Positions 18,769 through 27,684 are shown, counted from the stretch's first letter. The stretch is 64,000 bases of DNA from Acidobacteriota bacterium (GCA_003224085.1 QHYK01000061.1:1-64000); one strand, 5' to 3'. A program made the numbers and translations. Notes: generated by a model from the letters alone, not told the origin.

Positions 18769-18811
18769 GTTAACCGAAGGATTGTTAGTTCGAATCTAGC
18801 CCGGGGAGCCA
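18769..18811 (+). other. 3' half of tRNA-Asn(GTT), probable attachment-site scar
   Basis: From the anticodon GTT to CCA there are 43 bases, the same count as in Escherichia coli tRNA-Asn. A T-stem pairs GTTAG with CTAGC around the loop TTCGAAT, then come the acceptor strand CCGGGGA, discriminator G and CCA. The bases before the anticodon do not form the matching anticodon or D arms, so the 5' half is missing. Anticodon-to-3'-end fragments are the usual product of integrase attachment at tRNA genes. TCCCCGG follows immediately and can pair with CCGGGGA. Confidence 0.65.
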
Positions 18812-18891
18812 TCCCCGGAGCCACCCCTTTCCGCTCCACAACTCGCCGATGTAGCGTTCTTCGACGCTCGACACTCGGGTGAAAGGTTTGG

Positions 18892-19302
18892 TCATTCGGG
18901 CGTCACACAAGGAACTACCTGACGATTATGGCGGCGGTAAACTCGGAAATCCTCATCGGTCGTCAGGACGATGGGATCAGCAAGCGTTTCCGTCATGCGA
19001 ACGAGGCAAGCATCGGCCAGACTCATCGGAACGTCTGGATACTTTTCGATCAGCTTCACAACCGGCTCGACGTTTCTGGCAAGTTCGAAGGTAACCAGCA
19101 GGGCCTGGCGGCGAAGTAGTGCGGCGAGACTGGCTGTGCCACGCCCTCCGAGGAGGTGGAAGGACTCGGACAGAACGGATTCGCACGTGGACCAAGGTGG
19201 AGGCAATTGAGAGGCTTGGGTCACAGCCCATTCGTGGTGATTGTCGCGCCTGCTCAGCAGTGCAATCACAAATCCAGCATCAACGAGAACGTTTCTGGCC
19301 AT
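18892..19302 (-). CDS. PIN-domain toxin (VapC type)
   Basis: 136 residues. The PIN-domain acidic residues are in place: NVLVDAGFVIALL (first Asp), CESVLSESFHLL (Glu), SLADACLVRMTE (Asp) and IVLTTDEDFRVYRR (last Asp). VapC toxins are Mg-dependent ribonucleases that cut tRNA or rRNA. Its start codon at 19302 overlaps the end of the upstream antitoxin gene by 23 bases, giving the usual antitoxin-first operon. The protein looks complete. Confidence 0.88.
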   Translation of the reverse strand: MARNVLVDAGFVIALLSRRDNHHEWAVTQASQLPPPWSTCESVLSESFHLLGGRGTASLAALLRRQALLVTFELARNVEPVVKLIEKYPDVPMSLADACLVRMTETLADPIVLTTDEDFRVYRRHNRQVVPCVTPE

Positions 19303-19534
19303 AACCCGTGTCTTGCAAATACTGCTTCTTGCGGGCAGTTAGGTCGATCGGTAAGTTATCTACGGATCCGATGAGATCAGCGATGGCATTGAGGGATGCA
19401 GTGCGCCGCCGCTTGCGGGGACCGATCTCGAGTCTCTCGCGAACCACATCTGACTTCGAGATCTTGCGTCCGCGCGATTCTGCTTCAATGTCCGCCACCA
19501 ATGGCTCGGGCAAGCGTACGGTAAGAGTCTTCAT
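19280..19534 (-). CDS. Ribbon-helix-helix antitoxin partner of the PIN toxin
   Basis: About 84 residues from the ATG that opens MKTLTVRLPEPLVADIEAES; a GTG-like earlier start is less likely. This N-terminus is a ribbon-helix-helix strand and helix (TVRLPEPLVADIEAESRGRK followed by ISKSDVVRERL), the DNA-binding part that should autoregulate the operon. The C-terminal tail is the toxin-binding region. A plausible promoter lies directly upstream on the minus strand, with a TACACT or TGTAAT -10 box close to the ATG. Confidence 0.8.
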   Translation of the reverse strand: MKTLTVRLPEPLVADIEAESRGRKISKSDVVRERLEIGPRKRRRTASLNAIADLIGSVDNLPIDLTARKKQYLQDTGYGQKRSR

Positions 19535-19689
19535 GGTCAAAGTGTATTACATAGCCGGCAGTTCTGCAAGACAACAGCCGAGACGGCCGAGACGTACAGC
19601 TAGGGCAGTAGCTTGCGGGACAGCGGCACCAGGTTCCAGTGATCCATCCCGATGGCCGGAGACTTGTACGGTTGACTGGACTCCATCCG

Positions 19690-19710
19690 ATGTGACACAA
19701 TGAGTCACAT
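19690..19710. promoter_or_regulatory. Operator dyad at the start of the second toxin-antitoxin operon
   Basis: Arms ATGTGAC and GTCACAT, 7 bases apart, cover both candidate start codons of the antitoxin (19700 and 19709). A bound antitoxin-toxin complex here would block transcription or translation. Phd/YefM antitoxins bind short dyads of this kind. Confidence 0.5.
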
Positions 19711-19963
19711 GAAGACCATTACTATCCGCGAGCTTCACCAGGAAACAGGGCGGTGGGTCCGGCAGGCGTCAGCGGGAGAGGTGTATGTCACCGAACGGGG
19801 GCGCCTGGTTGCCAAGATTGTGCCGGCGTCCCCCCTGCCCACCAAGCCGTTCTTCGCCAATCCTCGCTTTACGCGGGACTATCTGGCTCACCGCAAGTCC
19901 CTTCGCGGAGGAACGGATTCGACGGAAATCATCAGCCAAGACCGCGACCGTGAGGTGCTTTGA
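19700..19963 (+). CDS. Phd/YefM-type antitoxin
   Basis: 87 residues, or 84 if the ATG at 19709 is used. The core ITIRELHQETGRWVRQASAG and EVYVTERGRLVAKIVP is the standard Phd/YefM fold, which forms dimers on DNA. The C-terminal tail (RGGTDSTEIISQDRDREVL) matches the toxin-blocking extension seen in VapB proteins of this class. Its stop codon overlaps the toxin start in TTGA, so the two are co-translated. Confidence 0.85.
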   Translation: MSHMKTITIRELHQETGRWVRQASAGEVYVTERGRLVAKIVPASPLPTKPFFANPRFTRDYLAHRKSLRGGTDSTEIISQDRDREVL

Positions 19964-20391
19964 TCTATTTCGATACCAGCTATCTGGTCCGCCTCTATTA
20001 TCAAGAACCCGGTGCAGATGCGGTTCGCGGCCTTGCGGCAACGGACCATGTGGCCTGTGCGGCCCACGGGCAGGCGGAAATGATGGCCGCCTTACATCGG
20101 AAGCTGCGCGAAGGGGCCATCCGGCCAACGGCGTATGCCGCCTTAGTGAACCAAGTTGCGGTGCATATCAAGGCGGGAGCTTTCCAGTGGCTGGCGCAGG
20201 ATGGGGAGATCCTCTCCCGCGTCAGGCGCGTCTATCAGAATCTGCCAGCCTCGGTGTTTCTGCGCGCGGCCGATGCCATTCACTTGGCTACGGCCGCCGA
20301 GGCGGGCTTCCGCATGATCTATTCCAATGACCCGCATCTGCTGGCGGCGGCAAAACATTTCGGCATCGCGGGAAAGAACGTGATGCCCTAG
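19960..20391 (+). CDS. PIN-domain toxin (VapC type)
   Basis: 143 residues starting at a TTG codon overlapping the antitoxin stop. The PIN residues are MIYFDTSYLVRLYY (Asp), HGQAEMMAALHR (Glu), RAADAIHLATAAEAG (Asp) and MIYSNDPHLLAAAKHFG (Asn-Asp). It is a probable Mg-dependent RNase. It is a different subgroup from the minus-strand VapC 0.7 kb away, so the two modules were probably acquired separately. Confidence 0.87.
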   Translation: MIYFDTSYLVRLYYQEPGADAVRGLAATDHVACAAHGQAEMMAALHRKLREGAIRPTAYAALVNQVAVHIKAGAFQWLAQDGEILSRVRRVYQNLPASVFLRAADAIHLATAAEAGFRMIYSNDPHLLAAAKHFGIAGKNVMP

Positions 20392-20710
20392 AACCTCTCC
20401 CTTGGGTCGCCCGGTACAAACGGATTTTTATCCCGTGCCGGTGAAGCCCACGCGGGAAACCGCGCCGGGTCACTGATGGCTTTCTCAGCAAGGCAGATTT
20501 TGAGTCGCTGTACGACGGCAGTGCATTTCATCCACATTGCTGACGTGCAAGGCTTATGGGTGAATCAGGTGCATGTGCGAAGAGCGCCAGACGTGTCGCT
20601 CCTCATAAGGCCACGCGTAGATCGGACTGCGGTCGCGAACGAGCTCGAGGAGCGTGGTTCGCCGAGCTCCTGGACGGACCACTCATACAGGCGCTGCAGC
20701 CGCGGCATGA
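20392..20710. other. Intergenic stretch, possible 3' end of a decayed gene
   Basis: Minus-strand translation shows YIADEQRLGRMLDYAMIM and RLQRLYEWSVQELG in one frame, which appears to continue the pseudogene to the right. Otherwise nothing is recognised. Confidence 0.35.
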
Positions 20711-21290
20711 TCATCGCGTAGTCGAGCATCCGGCCAAGACGCTGCTCATCGGCGATATATAGCTCGCGACGTCGAGCGCGAGCGGAGCACGCGGTGGGGG
20801 GACAGGAACGCTCCCGCCATCCCGAGCCGCGGGTCGGCGAGCAGGCGGGCGAGCGGAGCGAACCGTCCCAGCGCGAGGCGCGGCACGGCGATGAGTGCGT
20901 GCGCGTAGAGCACGCGCGCCAGCGCGACGTTCATGAAAAAGCGCTCCGGCGCAGTTTTCTCCTTCGGCGAGTCGCTGGTGCTTCAAGTAGGCGCCCACGA
21001 TGCTCGCGTTGTGGGTACCCGTTGGCGCCGTCGGTCTTGCGATGAACTCCAGCCAGAGCCGCACCGCCTGCGAGGTGCGGCGGACCAAGTCACATGCCCT
21101 AATGCCATTCAGACTATCGTGTATATTGCGGGCCTTTTCCGTCAAATCCTTCGGCCCGCCGACGGGTCCGCCGGCTACGCCGTCCCGCGCGAGAACGATG
21201 CTCCCGCCGTCCTGGAGCTTCGCCACGCGCTCGCCAAGGCTCCCCCATTTCGATGTGCGTTTAAGGGCCATTTTCTCGGTGCCGGGACCT
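20711..21290 (-). pseudogene. Decayed conserved hypothetical gene with frameshifts
   Basis: Protein-like stretches occur in different minus-strand frames: KARNIHDSLNGIRACDLVRR and NASIVGAYLKHQRLAEGE in one, then NVALARVLYAHALIAVPRLA and RLLADPRLGMAGAFLSPHRV in the next. They appear to belong to one protein broken by at least two frameshifts. I do not recognise the family. Confidence 0.45.
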
Positions 21291-21383
21291 TTCCTGCATG
21301 AAAGCCACGAGAAGCTTGCTCGCGAGCAAATCCAGCGTCGTGGCCCGGAGGGCGTCCACAAAGCGCTGCCGCACGCGCGTCAA

Positions 21384-23483
21384 TCACTGACGGTTTTTCG
21401 CGATACCGGTTCTGAGTAGCTTGGCGCATTCTTCGGCAGCCATGGGGTGGCTGAAATAGTAGCCTTGTCCCTCGCCACAGCCGTGGACCTGAAGGAAGTT
21501 GCGTTGTTCGCGCGTTTCCACACCCTCCGCAATGACTCGTTGCTTGAGCTTCTTGCCCATGTCGATCACCGCACTGATGATTGCGGCTTCGTTTGGATCA
21601 GCTGTGATGTGGTGTATGAAAAATTGGTCAAGTTTCAGCGCGTCGATGGGAAACCTCCTTAGGTAGCTTAAGCTGGAATAGCCGGTGCCGAAGTCATCCA
21701 CCGCAAGCTGCACTCCCAAGGCTTTGAGAGCTTGAAGCCTGGAGACGCTGCCCTCGACGTGATTCATGAGGACGCTTTCCGTCAGTTCGAATTCAAGAAA
21801 GCGTGGTTCGAGGCGAGTCTCCTCCAAGATCGTGCGAACGCCTTCGAGGAAGTGCTTGGCACGGAACTCTACCCCGGAGAGGTTGACCGCCACCGAGATC
21901 CGCCGTAGACCCACGTCCAACCAGGCCCGGAGCTGTGTGCACGCTTCGCGCAGTACCCACCGGCCGATGGGCACGATCAGGCCGGACTCTTCGGCGATGG
22001 GCACGAATTGTGGGGGAGGAATAAGCCCCCGATCCGGCTGCAGCCAGCGTAGGAGCGCCTCAATTCCGGTAATCTCTCCGGTCTGAAGATCGACCTTTGG
22101 CTGGTAATGCAACACAAACTCGTGTCGCTCCAGCGCGCGGCCCAAGAGTCCTTCGAGGGATTGCCGCGCGACAGCCCGCGTAGTCATGTCCGCCTTGAAG
22201 AACTGGAAATTGTTGCGTCCCTTTTCCTTCGCGTAGTACATCGCGGTGTCCGCACTCTTGAGCAAGTTCTCTGCATCCTGACCGTCGTTGGGGTACCTGC
22301 TGATGCCAATGCTCGCGTTGATGCGCAGCTCGTTCCCGGCGATAAAGTGAGGCGCCGCCAATGCGGTCATCATCTTCTGCGCCAAGACGGCCGCGTCTGC
22401 GACGTGCGCGATTTGTGGAAGCAGTACTACGAATTCATCCCCGCCCTGGCGGCTCACGGTGTCCGAATGGCGCGCGCAAGCTACTAGGCGTTGTGCGACC
22501 GATTGAAGCAGTTTGTCGCCAATCGCATGCCCCAGGGAGTCGTTTATGTTTTTGAAGTGATCCAGGTCCAAGAACAGCACCACGAGTTGCTCGCTGGTCC
22601 GCCGCGCTAGCGAGATCACCTGGGTCAGCCGGTCGGTCAACAGCACGCGATTCGGCAAATCTGTGAGAGAGTCATGCTGCGCCAGATGGGACATCTTTAT
22701 TGTCATCGCCCGCGATGCGCTCACGTCGCGGAAAACAATTACCGCGCCTGTCACCTTCCCGAATCGGTCGTGGATAGGGGCGGTGGAATCTTCGATGGCA
22801 AGCTCCAACCCGTCACGCCGGATCAGAACGCAGGTAGGGGTCAGGCTCATGGTTTTGTTTTCCGCAATCGCCATATCCACGGGATTTCGGGAGGGTTTAT
22901 GTGTGCTACCCTCAACGATTTGAAACACCTCGGCAAACGGCCGGCCCACCGCTTCCTGTCGAGACCAGCCCGTCATACTCTCGGCGACCGGATTGACATA
23001 GGTCACGTTACCGGAGATGTCCGTACTGAGTACGGCATCCCCGATGGAGTTGAGAGTGACTTGGGCGCGTTCCTTTTCGTTGAACAAAACATCCTCGACC
23101 CTCTTGCGCTCGATCACATGACGCAGCGCCCGCGTCAGTGTGTATCTGTCGAGGTGGTCTTTTAAGAGATAGTCATACGCTCCGCGCTTGAGTGATTCAT
23201 TAGCAGTACTTTCATCGTTTAGCCGGCTGAGGACCAGGATCGGAATATGGGGCGCGGCCGCGAATACCTTTTCGAACGTCGCGATACCTTCGCTGTCCGG
23301 CAAGCACAGGTCCAGCAAGACCAGCCCGGTTTTTCGCTCGCCCAGCCGTTTGAGTCCATCAGAAAGGAGCCTAACCCAGTCCACATCGAATGAGCTGGCT
23401 CTCGGGTCAACGAGCGCCTCCAGAATCAGCTTGCCCTCAGTAGAGTCGCCCTCAATGAGGAGTAGTTTGTTGCGGTTCACCAT
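21384..23483 (-). CDS. Receiver-PAS-GGDEF-EAL response regulator
   Basis: 699 residues. A receiver domain (1-125; phosphoacceptor in LVLLDLCLPDSEG, conserved Lys in YDYLLKDH) is followed by a PAS domain (about 135-255, GDAVLSTDISGNVTYVNP), a GGDEF domain (260-425, SRQGGDEFVVLLP intact) and an EAL domain (440-690, GIEALLRW, NLSG, DDFGTGYSSLSYL, AEGVET). The acidic pair of the receiver is reduced: IEGD replaces the usual EDD. Both output domains look catalytically sound, so net activity must be set by phosphorylation or PAS input. No cognate histidine kinase is adjacent. Confidence 0.93.
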   Translation of the reverse strand: MVNRNKLLLIEGDSTEGKLILEALVDPRASSFDVDWVRLLSDGLKRLGERKTGLVLLDLCLPDSEGIATFEKVFAAAPHIPILVLSRLNDESTANESLKRGAYDYLLKDHLDRYTLTRALRHVIERKRVEDVLFNEKERAQVTLNSIGDAVLSTDISGNVTYVNPVAESMTGWSRQEAVGRPFAEVFQIVEGSTHKPSRNPVDMAIAENKTMSLTPTCVLIRRDGLELAIEDSTAPIHDRFGKVTGAVIVFRDVSASRAMTIKMSHLAQHDSLTDLPNRVLLTDRLTQVISLARRTSEQLVVLFLDLDHFKNINDSLGHAIGDKLLQSVAQRLVACARHSDTVSRQGGDEFVVLLPQIAHVADAAVLAQKMMTALAAPHFIAGNELRINASIGISRYPNDGQDAENLLKSADTAMYYAKEKGRNNFQFFKADMTTRAVARQSLEGLLGRALERHEFVLHYQPKVDLQTGEITGIEALLRWLQPDRGLIPPPQFVPIAEESGLIVPIGRWVLREACTQLRAWLDVGLRRISVAVNLSGVEFRAKHFLEGVRTILEETRLEPRFLEFELTESVLMNHVEGSVSRLQALKALGVQLAVDDFGTGYSSLSYLRRFPIDALKLDQFFIHHITADPNEAAIISAVIDMGKKLKQRVIAEGVETREQRNFLQVHGCGEGQGYYFSHPMAAEECAKLLRTGIAKNRQ

Positions 23484-23590
23484 CCCAGGTTCTTCTCAAG
23501 CCAGTTCTCCTGTCTGTGAAACCTTTCACACATTGATCTGCCGTGGAGTTTCGTTGGTGTTGCAGGAGGAACTTTCAGCCGCAGTCTGAC

Positions 23591-24265
23591 CTATTCGTGG
23601 AGGACAACATTTAGGAGGGAACTGTGAATTTGCAGTTCGCCGTTGTAGTCAATGAAGCCTAGCTTCCTGAACTTATTCATAAAGAAATTAACTCGTTCGC
23701 GCGTCGCTCCTATCATTTCCGCTAGGGTTTCCTGATTTATCTCTGGAACGATCCTTTCGGGGTTGCCTTCCTTACCGTAGCGGGCCAGCAATAAAAGAGT
23801 GCGGGCTAACCGTTTCTCAGTGGAGTTGAAAAGCTGATCGACCAAGTCCTCCTCGATGCGCACATTGCGTGAGAGTAGATACGCTATGAAAAAGCCGGAA
23901 AGCGCGCGTTCCTTTTGCAGCACGCGTAGCATCTCGCCCTTCTCAATTCTAAGTACAGCACTAGGCACAATCGCCGTAGCCGAAGCCACCCGTACCATTT
24001 GACCCATTAGGCACGCCTCACCAAGAAAGTCACGCGCGCCTAGGATTGCGAGGACCGCTTCCTTGCCCTGATTGGAGACGATGGTGAGCTTCACACGGCC
24101 CTTCTCAATGTAGAAAACAGCATCGCTCGGATCGCCTTGCGAGAAGATCTTGTGGCCGGGTGGGCACTCCGTAATCGATCTTTTCAGGCCGACTGTCGAA
24201 AGAAACACCTGGGGATCGAAAATGCTCCCCTTTTTAGGTTTCTTAGCCGCCTTCGGTGAGCCCAT
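23591..24265 (-). CDS. Crp/Fnr-family transcriptional regulator
   Basis: 224 residues. The cyclic-nucleotide-binding-like beta roll spans about 30-145 (FSQGDPSDAVFYIEKGRVKL; KEAVLAILGARDFLGEACL). A C-terminal winged helix (INQETLAEMIGATRERVNFF) provides DNA binding. The Fnr-type cysteines are absent, so it is not an Fe-S oxygen sensor. The R-S-E phosphate-binding pattern of true CRP is not evident either, so the ligand is unknown. Such proteins are numerous in Acidobacteriota. It is divergently spaced from nothing obvious and lies upstream of the dual c-di-GMP protein on the same strand. Confidence 0.9.
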   Translation of the reverse strand: MGSPKAAKKPKKGSIFDPQVFLSTVGLKRSITECPPGHKIFSQGDPSDAVFYIEKGRVKLTIVSNQGKEAVLAILGARDFLGEACLMGQMVRVASATAIVPSAVLRIEKGEMLRVLQKERALSGFFIAYLLSRNVRIEEDLVDQLFNSTEKRLARTLLLLARYGKEGNPERIVPEINQETLAEMIGATRERVNFFMNKFRKLGFIDYNGELQIHSSLLNVVLHE

Positions 24266-24503
24266 AGACTGCCTCGCGGAGCTACCTGTTGTTCCCGGAA
24301 GCTCCAGTCAGAGCCAACTAAGTAGTGGCGAATTGACCGGAATTCCCGATTTAGACCCCTAGCTAAAGGCTGTTGCACCACAAGTTTTCGATGCAGTAGC
24401 AAGCGCGGACAGGCTCTGCCAACAGGATCGTCCAGGCCCTCGACAATCCCGTCCGCGGTGTTGGTCTCAATCATAACGCACGTAATGGTCTAAGCCAAGA
24501 AGG

Positions 24504-25424
24504 TCAGTCGTCGCTGTTCACGAAAATACCGTTGCCCTCTCGTCCTACCTCGGCGAAAACACCCGCGGAACTCGCGTCCGTCGAACTGAATGAGAAGCCG
24601 CTTTGAAAACCAGACAAAGTTGCGACAGCATTTGCGAAGCGGAAACGACCCGCGAAATTTGTGGGATCCGTGGGAACCGACGAGCCGGGACGGAAGTGCT
24701 GCTCTTCTCCGAAAGGCGACCAGGTGACGTCAATGTTGACCAAGCTGAAAGTTTGGCCGGGGCCGCCCAAAAAAGTGTTATCCACCACTCCGACGTTTTC
24801 CAAATGAAGCCTAACCGCCCCCTCCTCAATGGTCAGGGCGCTATCCGGTACTTGCGTGGTCCAGAAGAGACCCGAGGGAAGGATGGTGCCGTTGAAATCG
24901 TGAACTTGGGAGCCCGAACTGGGCTCGAACAAGTCAATTCATATCTCGACAAAGGTGCCGCGGTGGTGTCTCCCATCCGCGGACACGTATTCGCCTTGAG
25001 AGACCCTGATATCGCTTCCAAGGGTGAAACTGTTGCCCTTACCGTCTGTGGCCGTGCCTGCAAGCATGGCTACACCTGTGAAGCCTTGGAAGTTCGTGAT
25101 GGTGCTCGGCTCGATGTCAAACCCGTCATCGCCGATGGACGTTGGACCGGGGAAGAATAGGTGAACGGCGCCGCCCAAGGGTGGAACCACGTCGCCGCCG
25201 GGGATAGGAACCGGCGCGATACTCGCTGGCGGATCTGCGTTCGGAGAACTCGCGGGGACGAACGCGTGGACGTGGCGTACGTGGAAATTTACGACTGGTT
25301 GAGGCGCGCTAACGCGAGGCTTGGCATGAACTGGCGGTGCAAATAACACCGGCATAGGAATGGCCAAGCACAGAGCCAAGACCGCGCAAACTCCAGCCCT
25401 TAGAAGAGCCCGTGTAATGCTCAT
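24504..25424 (-). pseudogene. Secreted protein gene interrupted by an in-frame TGA
   Basis: Two minus-strand reading frames, 24939-25424 and 24504-24932, lie in the same frame and are separated only by TGA ATT GAC. Read through, they give one protein of about 306 residues: a signal peptide (LLRAGVCAVLALCLAIPMP), a proline-rich linker, then a beta-sandwich that continues across the stop (SADGRHHRGTFVEI into LFEPSSGSQVHDFNG). A single TGG-to-TGA change would explain it, as would a sequencing error. The family is unknown; proteins of this style are common secreted hypotheticals. Confidence 0.6.
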
Positions 25425-26034
25425 TTTTTCTCCTTTCTAGGTTCTAGGGTTCTAGATTTAGATTAGGTTTTTGGGAAAAAGGAATCAGGGGAACCAACCC
25501 GACTTTGCACTCTTCGCCAGAGCGTGTCAAGAATAAAATCCGGTAATGGAACTACATCTGTCGCGACAGTTGGCGTCGATCCCTCGGGCCGATTCCGGAA
25601 CGACAGTAACGGCAAGGTGTTTGTCAAGTTTTGCCGAGGCAAAGCGTGAGATCTCATCGATCAGTTCATCCAGAGTCTTCCCGGTGAAATGTGCATCAGC
25701 CATGGCACTCGAGCCGCGAATCAAGGGCACTCACCTAGTATCCATCTCTTGAACGGTCCACATTCGGATATCGGAGGACGGTAGACGGAAAAAGAAACCA
25801 GAGGCTGAAGAAATGAAACGGTGCAAGCTGCAGGATGGATTGGGATGAAATTCTCTTGGCGCCGGTGGGCGTAGCACGAGCACATTGAACGTGTGCGCGC
25901 TAGCCGAGATGCCACTTCCGAGATAGGCCGCTTGTGGAAATTGAGTCGGCTTCCCGGGAAAGCAAATCTTTCCGAGTTACGGTTGGCCAAGTTGGCCAAT
26001 TCTACGGTGTCCGAATTTTGTAAATGACCCAAAG
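25425..26034. other. Intergenic stretch left of the IS element
   Basis: A 67-codon minus-strand frame (25527-25730) containing ADAHFTGKTLDELIDEISRF has coding-like composition but no recognised family. I list it only as possible. The rest shows nothing clear. Confidence 0.3.
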
Positions 26035-26203
26035 CGACTTAGGGCTGACGCAATAATAACTTTACTATTGCAGTCGTTTCTTGATCATTAAAAAACTTAT
26101 GGGCAAACGGCTGATCCGCGCAGTTTGGCGGCCTTCTAACCAATGAAGAAGCGGCCTTTACGCCCCCTAATCGCGGTGGACGTTCATCCGCTTGTTTTGT
26201 TAT

Positions 26204-26236
26204 AGTACCGACAGGGAGATGCTTATAGTCGGTACT
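26204..26236. promoter_or_regulatory. Inverted repeat just upstream of the transposase gene
   Basis: Arms AGTACCGAC and GTCGGTACT, 15 bases apart, end 9 bases before the ATG at 26245. This may be a transposase or host-factor site limiting expression, or a hairpin in the mRNA leader. Confidence 0.45.
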
Positions 26237-26244
26237 CTAACATT

Positions 26245-27006
26245 ATGAGACCAACCTTCTTCTACTCCGACGTCTTGCGTCAGCACTTGCTCCGAAGCAA
26301 AATGGCCACCCTCGAGGAACTCAAGCGTGCTCTCGGTACTTCCGTGGACCTGACGGTCTTCCGAAAACTGAAGCAACTCGACTCTCTCACCAGCTATTCC
26401 CATCGCGCTCGTTACTACACGCTGCGTCAAATCGCCCGCTTCGACGCTGATGGACTGTGGTCTCATGAGGGAGTTTGGTTCTCTCGTCACGGCACGCTGC
26501 TCACCACCGCCGAAGCCTGGGTGCAACATTCCCCACAAGGCTATTTCGCCGAAGAACTGGCCGAGTGCCTGCATGTCGAAGTGCAGGACGCGCTCTATCA
26601 CCTTGTCGAGCAGCGCCGCATCGCGCGCCAACTCGTCTCCAACCTCTATCTCTATACTTCCAGCGATCCGGTCCGCCGCCGCCGGCAACTCCTGGCACGC
26701 CGCGGCATCCAGACCGTCCCCACCCTGGTGGATACCTCGCGACTGGAGATTTCTCCAGACGAGCTGAAAGCCGCGATCCTCCTGTTCTATAGCCTGCTCG
26801 ACGAACAGCAGCGCCGGCTCTACGCCGGACTGGAATCTTTCAAATTGGGACATGGCGGGGATCGTCAACTGGCCGAGTTTCTTAACCTGGACACGCATAC
26901 GGTAGCTCGCGGACGACAGCAGTTGTTAGACCAGGACGTAGCCTTCGCTCGGGTGCGCAAACTGGGCGGCGGACGGCAACGGACCGAAAAAAAAACGTCG
27001 CAATAG
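26245..27006 (+). CDS. ISAzo13-like transposase, N-terminal frame
   Basis: 253 residues. The first part (MRPTFFYSDVLRQHLLRSKM, ATLEELKRALGTSVDLTVFR) looks like an additional winged-helix DNA-binding module. The second part (YAGLESFKLGHGGDRQLAEF, LDTHTVARGRQQLL) is the typical N-terminus of ISAzo13-family transposases. The frame ends at a stop codon shortly after nine A residues (26987-26995). The remainder of the transposase continues in the -1 frame, so a fusion product is expected by slippage at A AAA AAC. Confidence 0.75.
   Translation: MRPTFFYSDVLRQHLLRSKMATLEELKRALGTSVDLTVFRKLKQLDSLTSYSHRARYYTLRQIARFDADGLWSHEGVWFSRHGTLLTTAEAWVQHSPQGYFAEELAECLHVEVQDALYHLVEQRRIARQLVSNLYLYTSSDPVRRRRQLLARRGIQTVPTLVDTSRLEISPDELKAAILLFYSLLDEQQRRLYAGLESFKLGHGGDRQLAEFLNLDTHTVARGRQQLLDQDVAFARVRKLGGGRQRTEKKTSQ
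26987..26996 (+). promoter_or_regulatory. A9C slippery sequence for -1 frameshifting
   Basis: The run of nine A followed by C contains the heptamer A AAA AAC in the correct phase. Upstream codons read GAA AAA AAA ACG; the -1 frame reads AAA AAC GTC and leads directly into the second transposase part (VAIVDAIEILLEHDTAGDP). Frameshifting or transcriptional slippage at such runs is common in insertion sequences. Confidence 0.6.
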
Positions 27007-27684
27007 TCGACGCCATCGAAATTCTATTGGAACACGATACCGCGGGTGATCCTATCACCGGTTTGAAGTGGACCCGCAAGACGCCTCAGAAGATCGCCGA
27101 ACTACTCGAGCAAGTCGATATCCCCGTCTCCGCCAACACCGTGGCTCGCCTACTCCACAACATGAATTTCTCTCTGCGGGCCAATCGCAAGAATCTCGCC
27201 TCCAACGCCAGCCCCTTCCGCGACCAACAATTCCAATACATCTCCTCGCTACGCCATCGCTTCCAGCGTCACGGTCTTCCGATGATCAGTGTGGATACCA
27301 AGAAGCGCGAACTGGTGGGCAACTTCAAGAACCCCGGCGCCAAGTGGGATCGCTCCCCGGTACCGGTCAACGACCACGACTTCCGCTCCGACTCCACCGG
27401 CGTGGCCATTCCTTACGGCATCTACGACCTGCTGGCCAATCGTGGCTCCGTTTTTCTCGGAGTCTCTCACGATACCTCCGCATTCGCCGCTCATTCCATC
27501 GCCAACTGGTGGAAACGGGAAGGTTCACTCCGCTACCGTCGCGCTCGCAAACTCCTCATTCTCGCTGACACCGGTGGCAGCAATAGTTGTCGGCGCCATG
27601 CCTGGAAGACCGAACTCCAAGCGCAACTCTCCAACCCTTTCGATCTCGCCGTGACCGTGGCTCACTATCCGACGGGCACTTCTA
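26997..27684 (+). pseudogene. ISAzo13-like transposase, catalytic part interrupted by an insertion
   Basis: The -1 frame encodes the RNase H-like DDE core: HDTAGDPITGLKWTRKTPQK, LPMISVDTKKRELVGNFKNP (first Asp), HDFRSDSTGVAIPYGIYDLL, and LLILADTGGSN (second Asp). At HYPTGTSN, about 27680, it leaves the family sequence. The expected continuation, SKWNPIEHRLFSEISKNWA with the catalytic Glu, is found 1.1 kb downstream beyond the tyrosine recombinase. The transposase is therefore split and inactive as it stands. Confidence 0.8.

Noticed and set aside
18769-18830. Permuted tmRNA or tRNA
   Set aside because: The TCCCCGG after CCA pairs with the acceptor strand, but what follows has no D-arm or tmRNA-like sequence, so a tRNA fragment is the better reading.
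24939-24941. Selenocysteine at the in-frame TGA
   Set aside because: The protein is a secreted beta-sandwich with no redox motif, and I see no convincing bacterial SECIS hairpin directly after the TGA. A point mutation or error is simpler.
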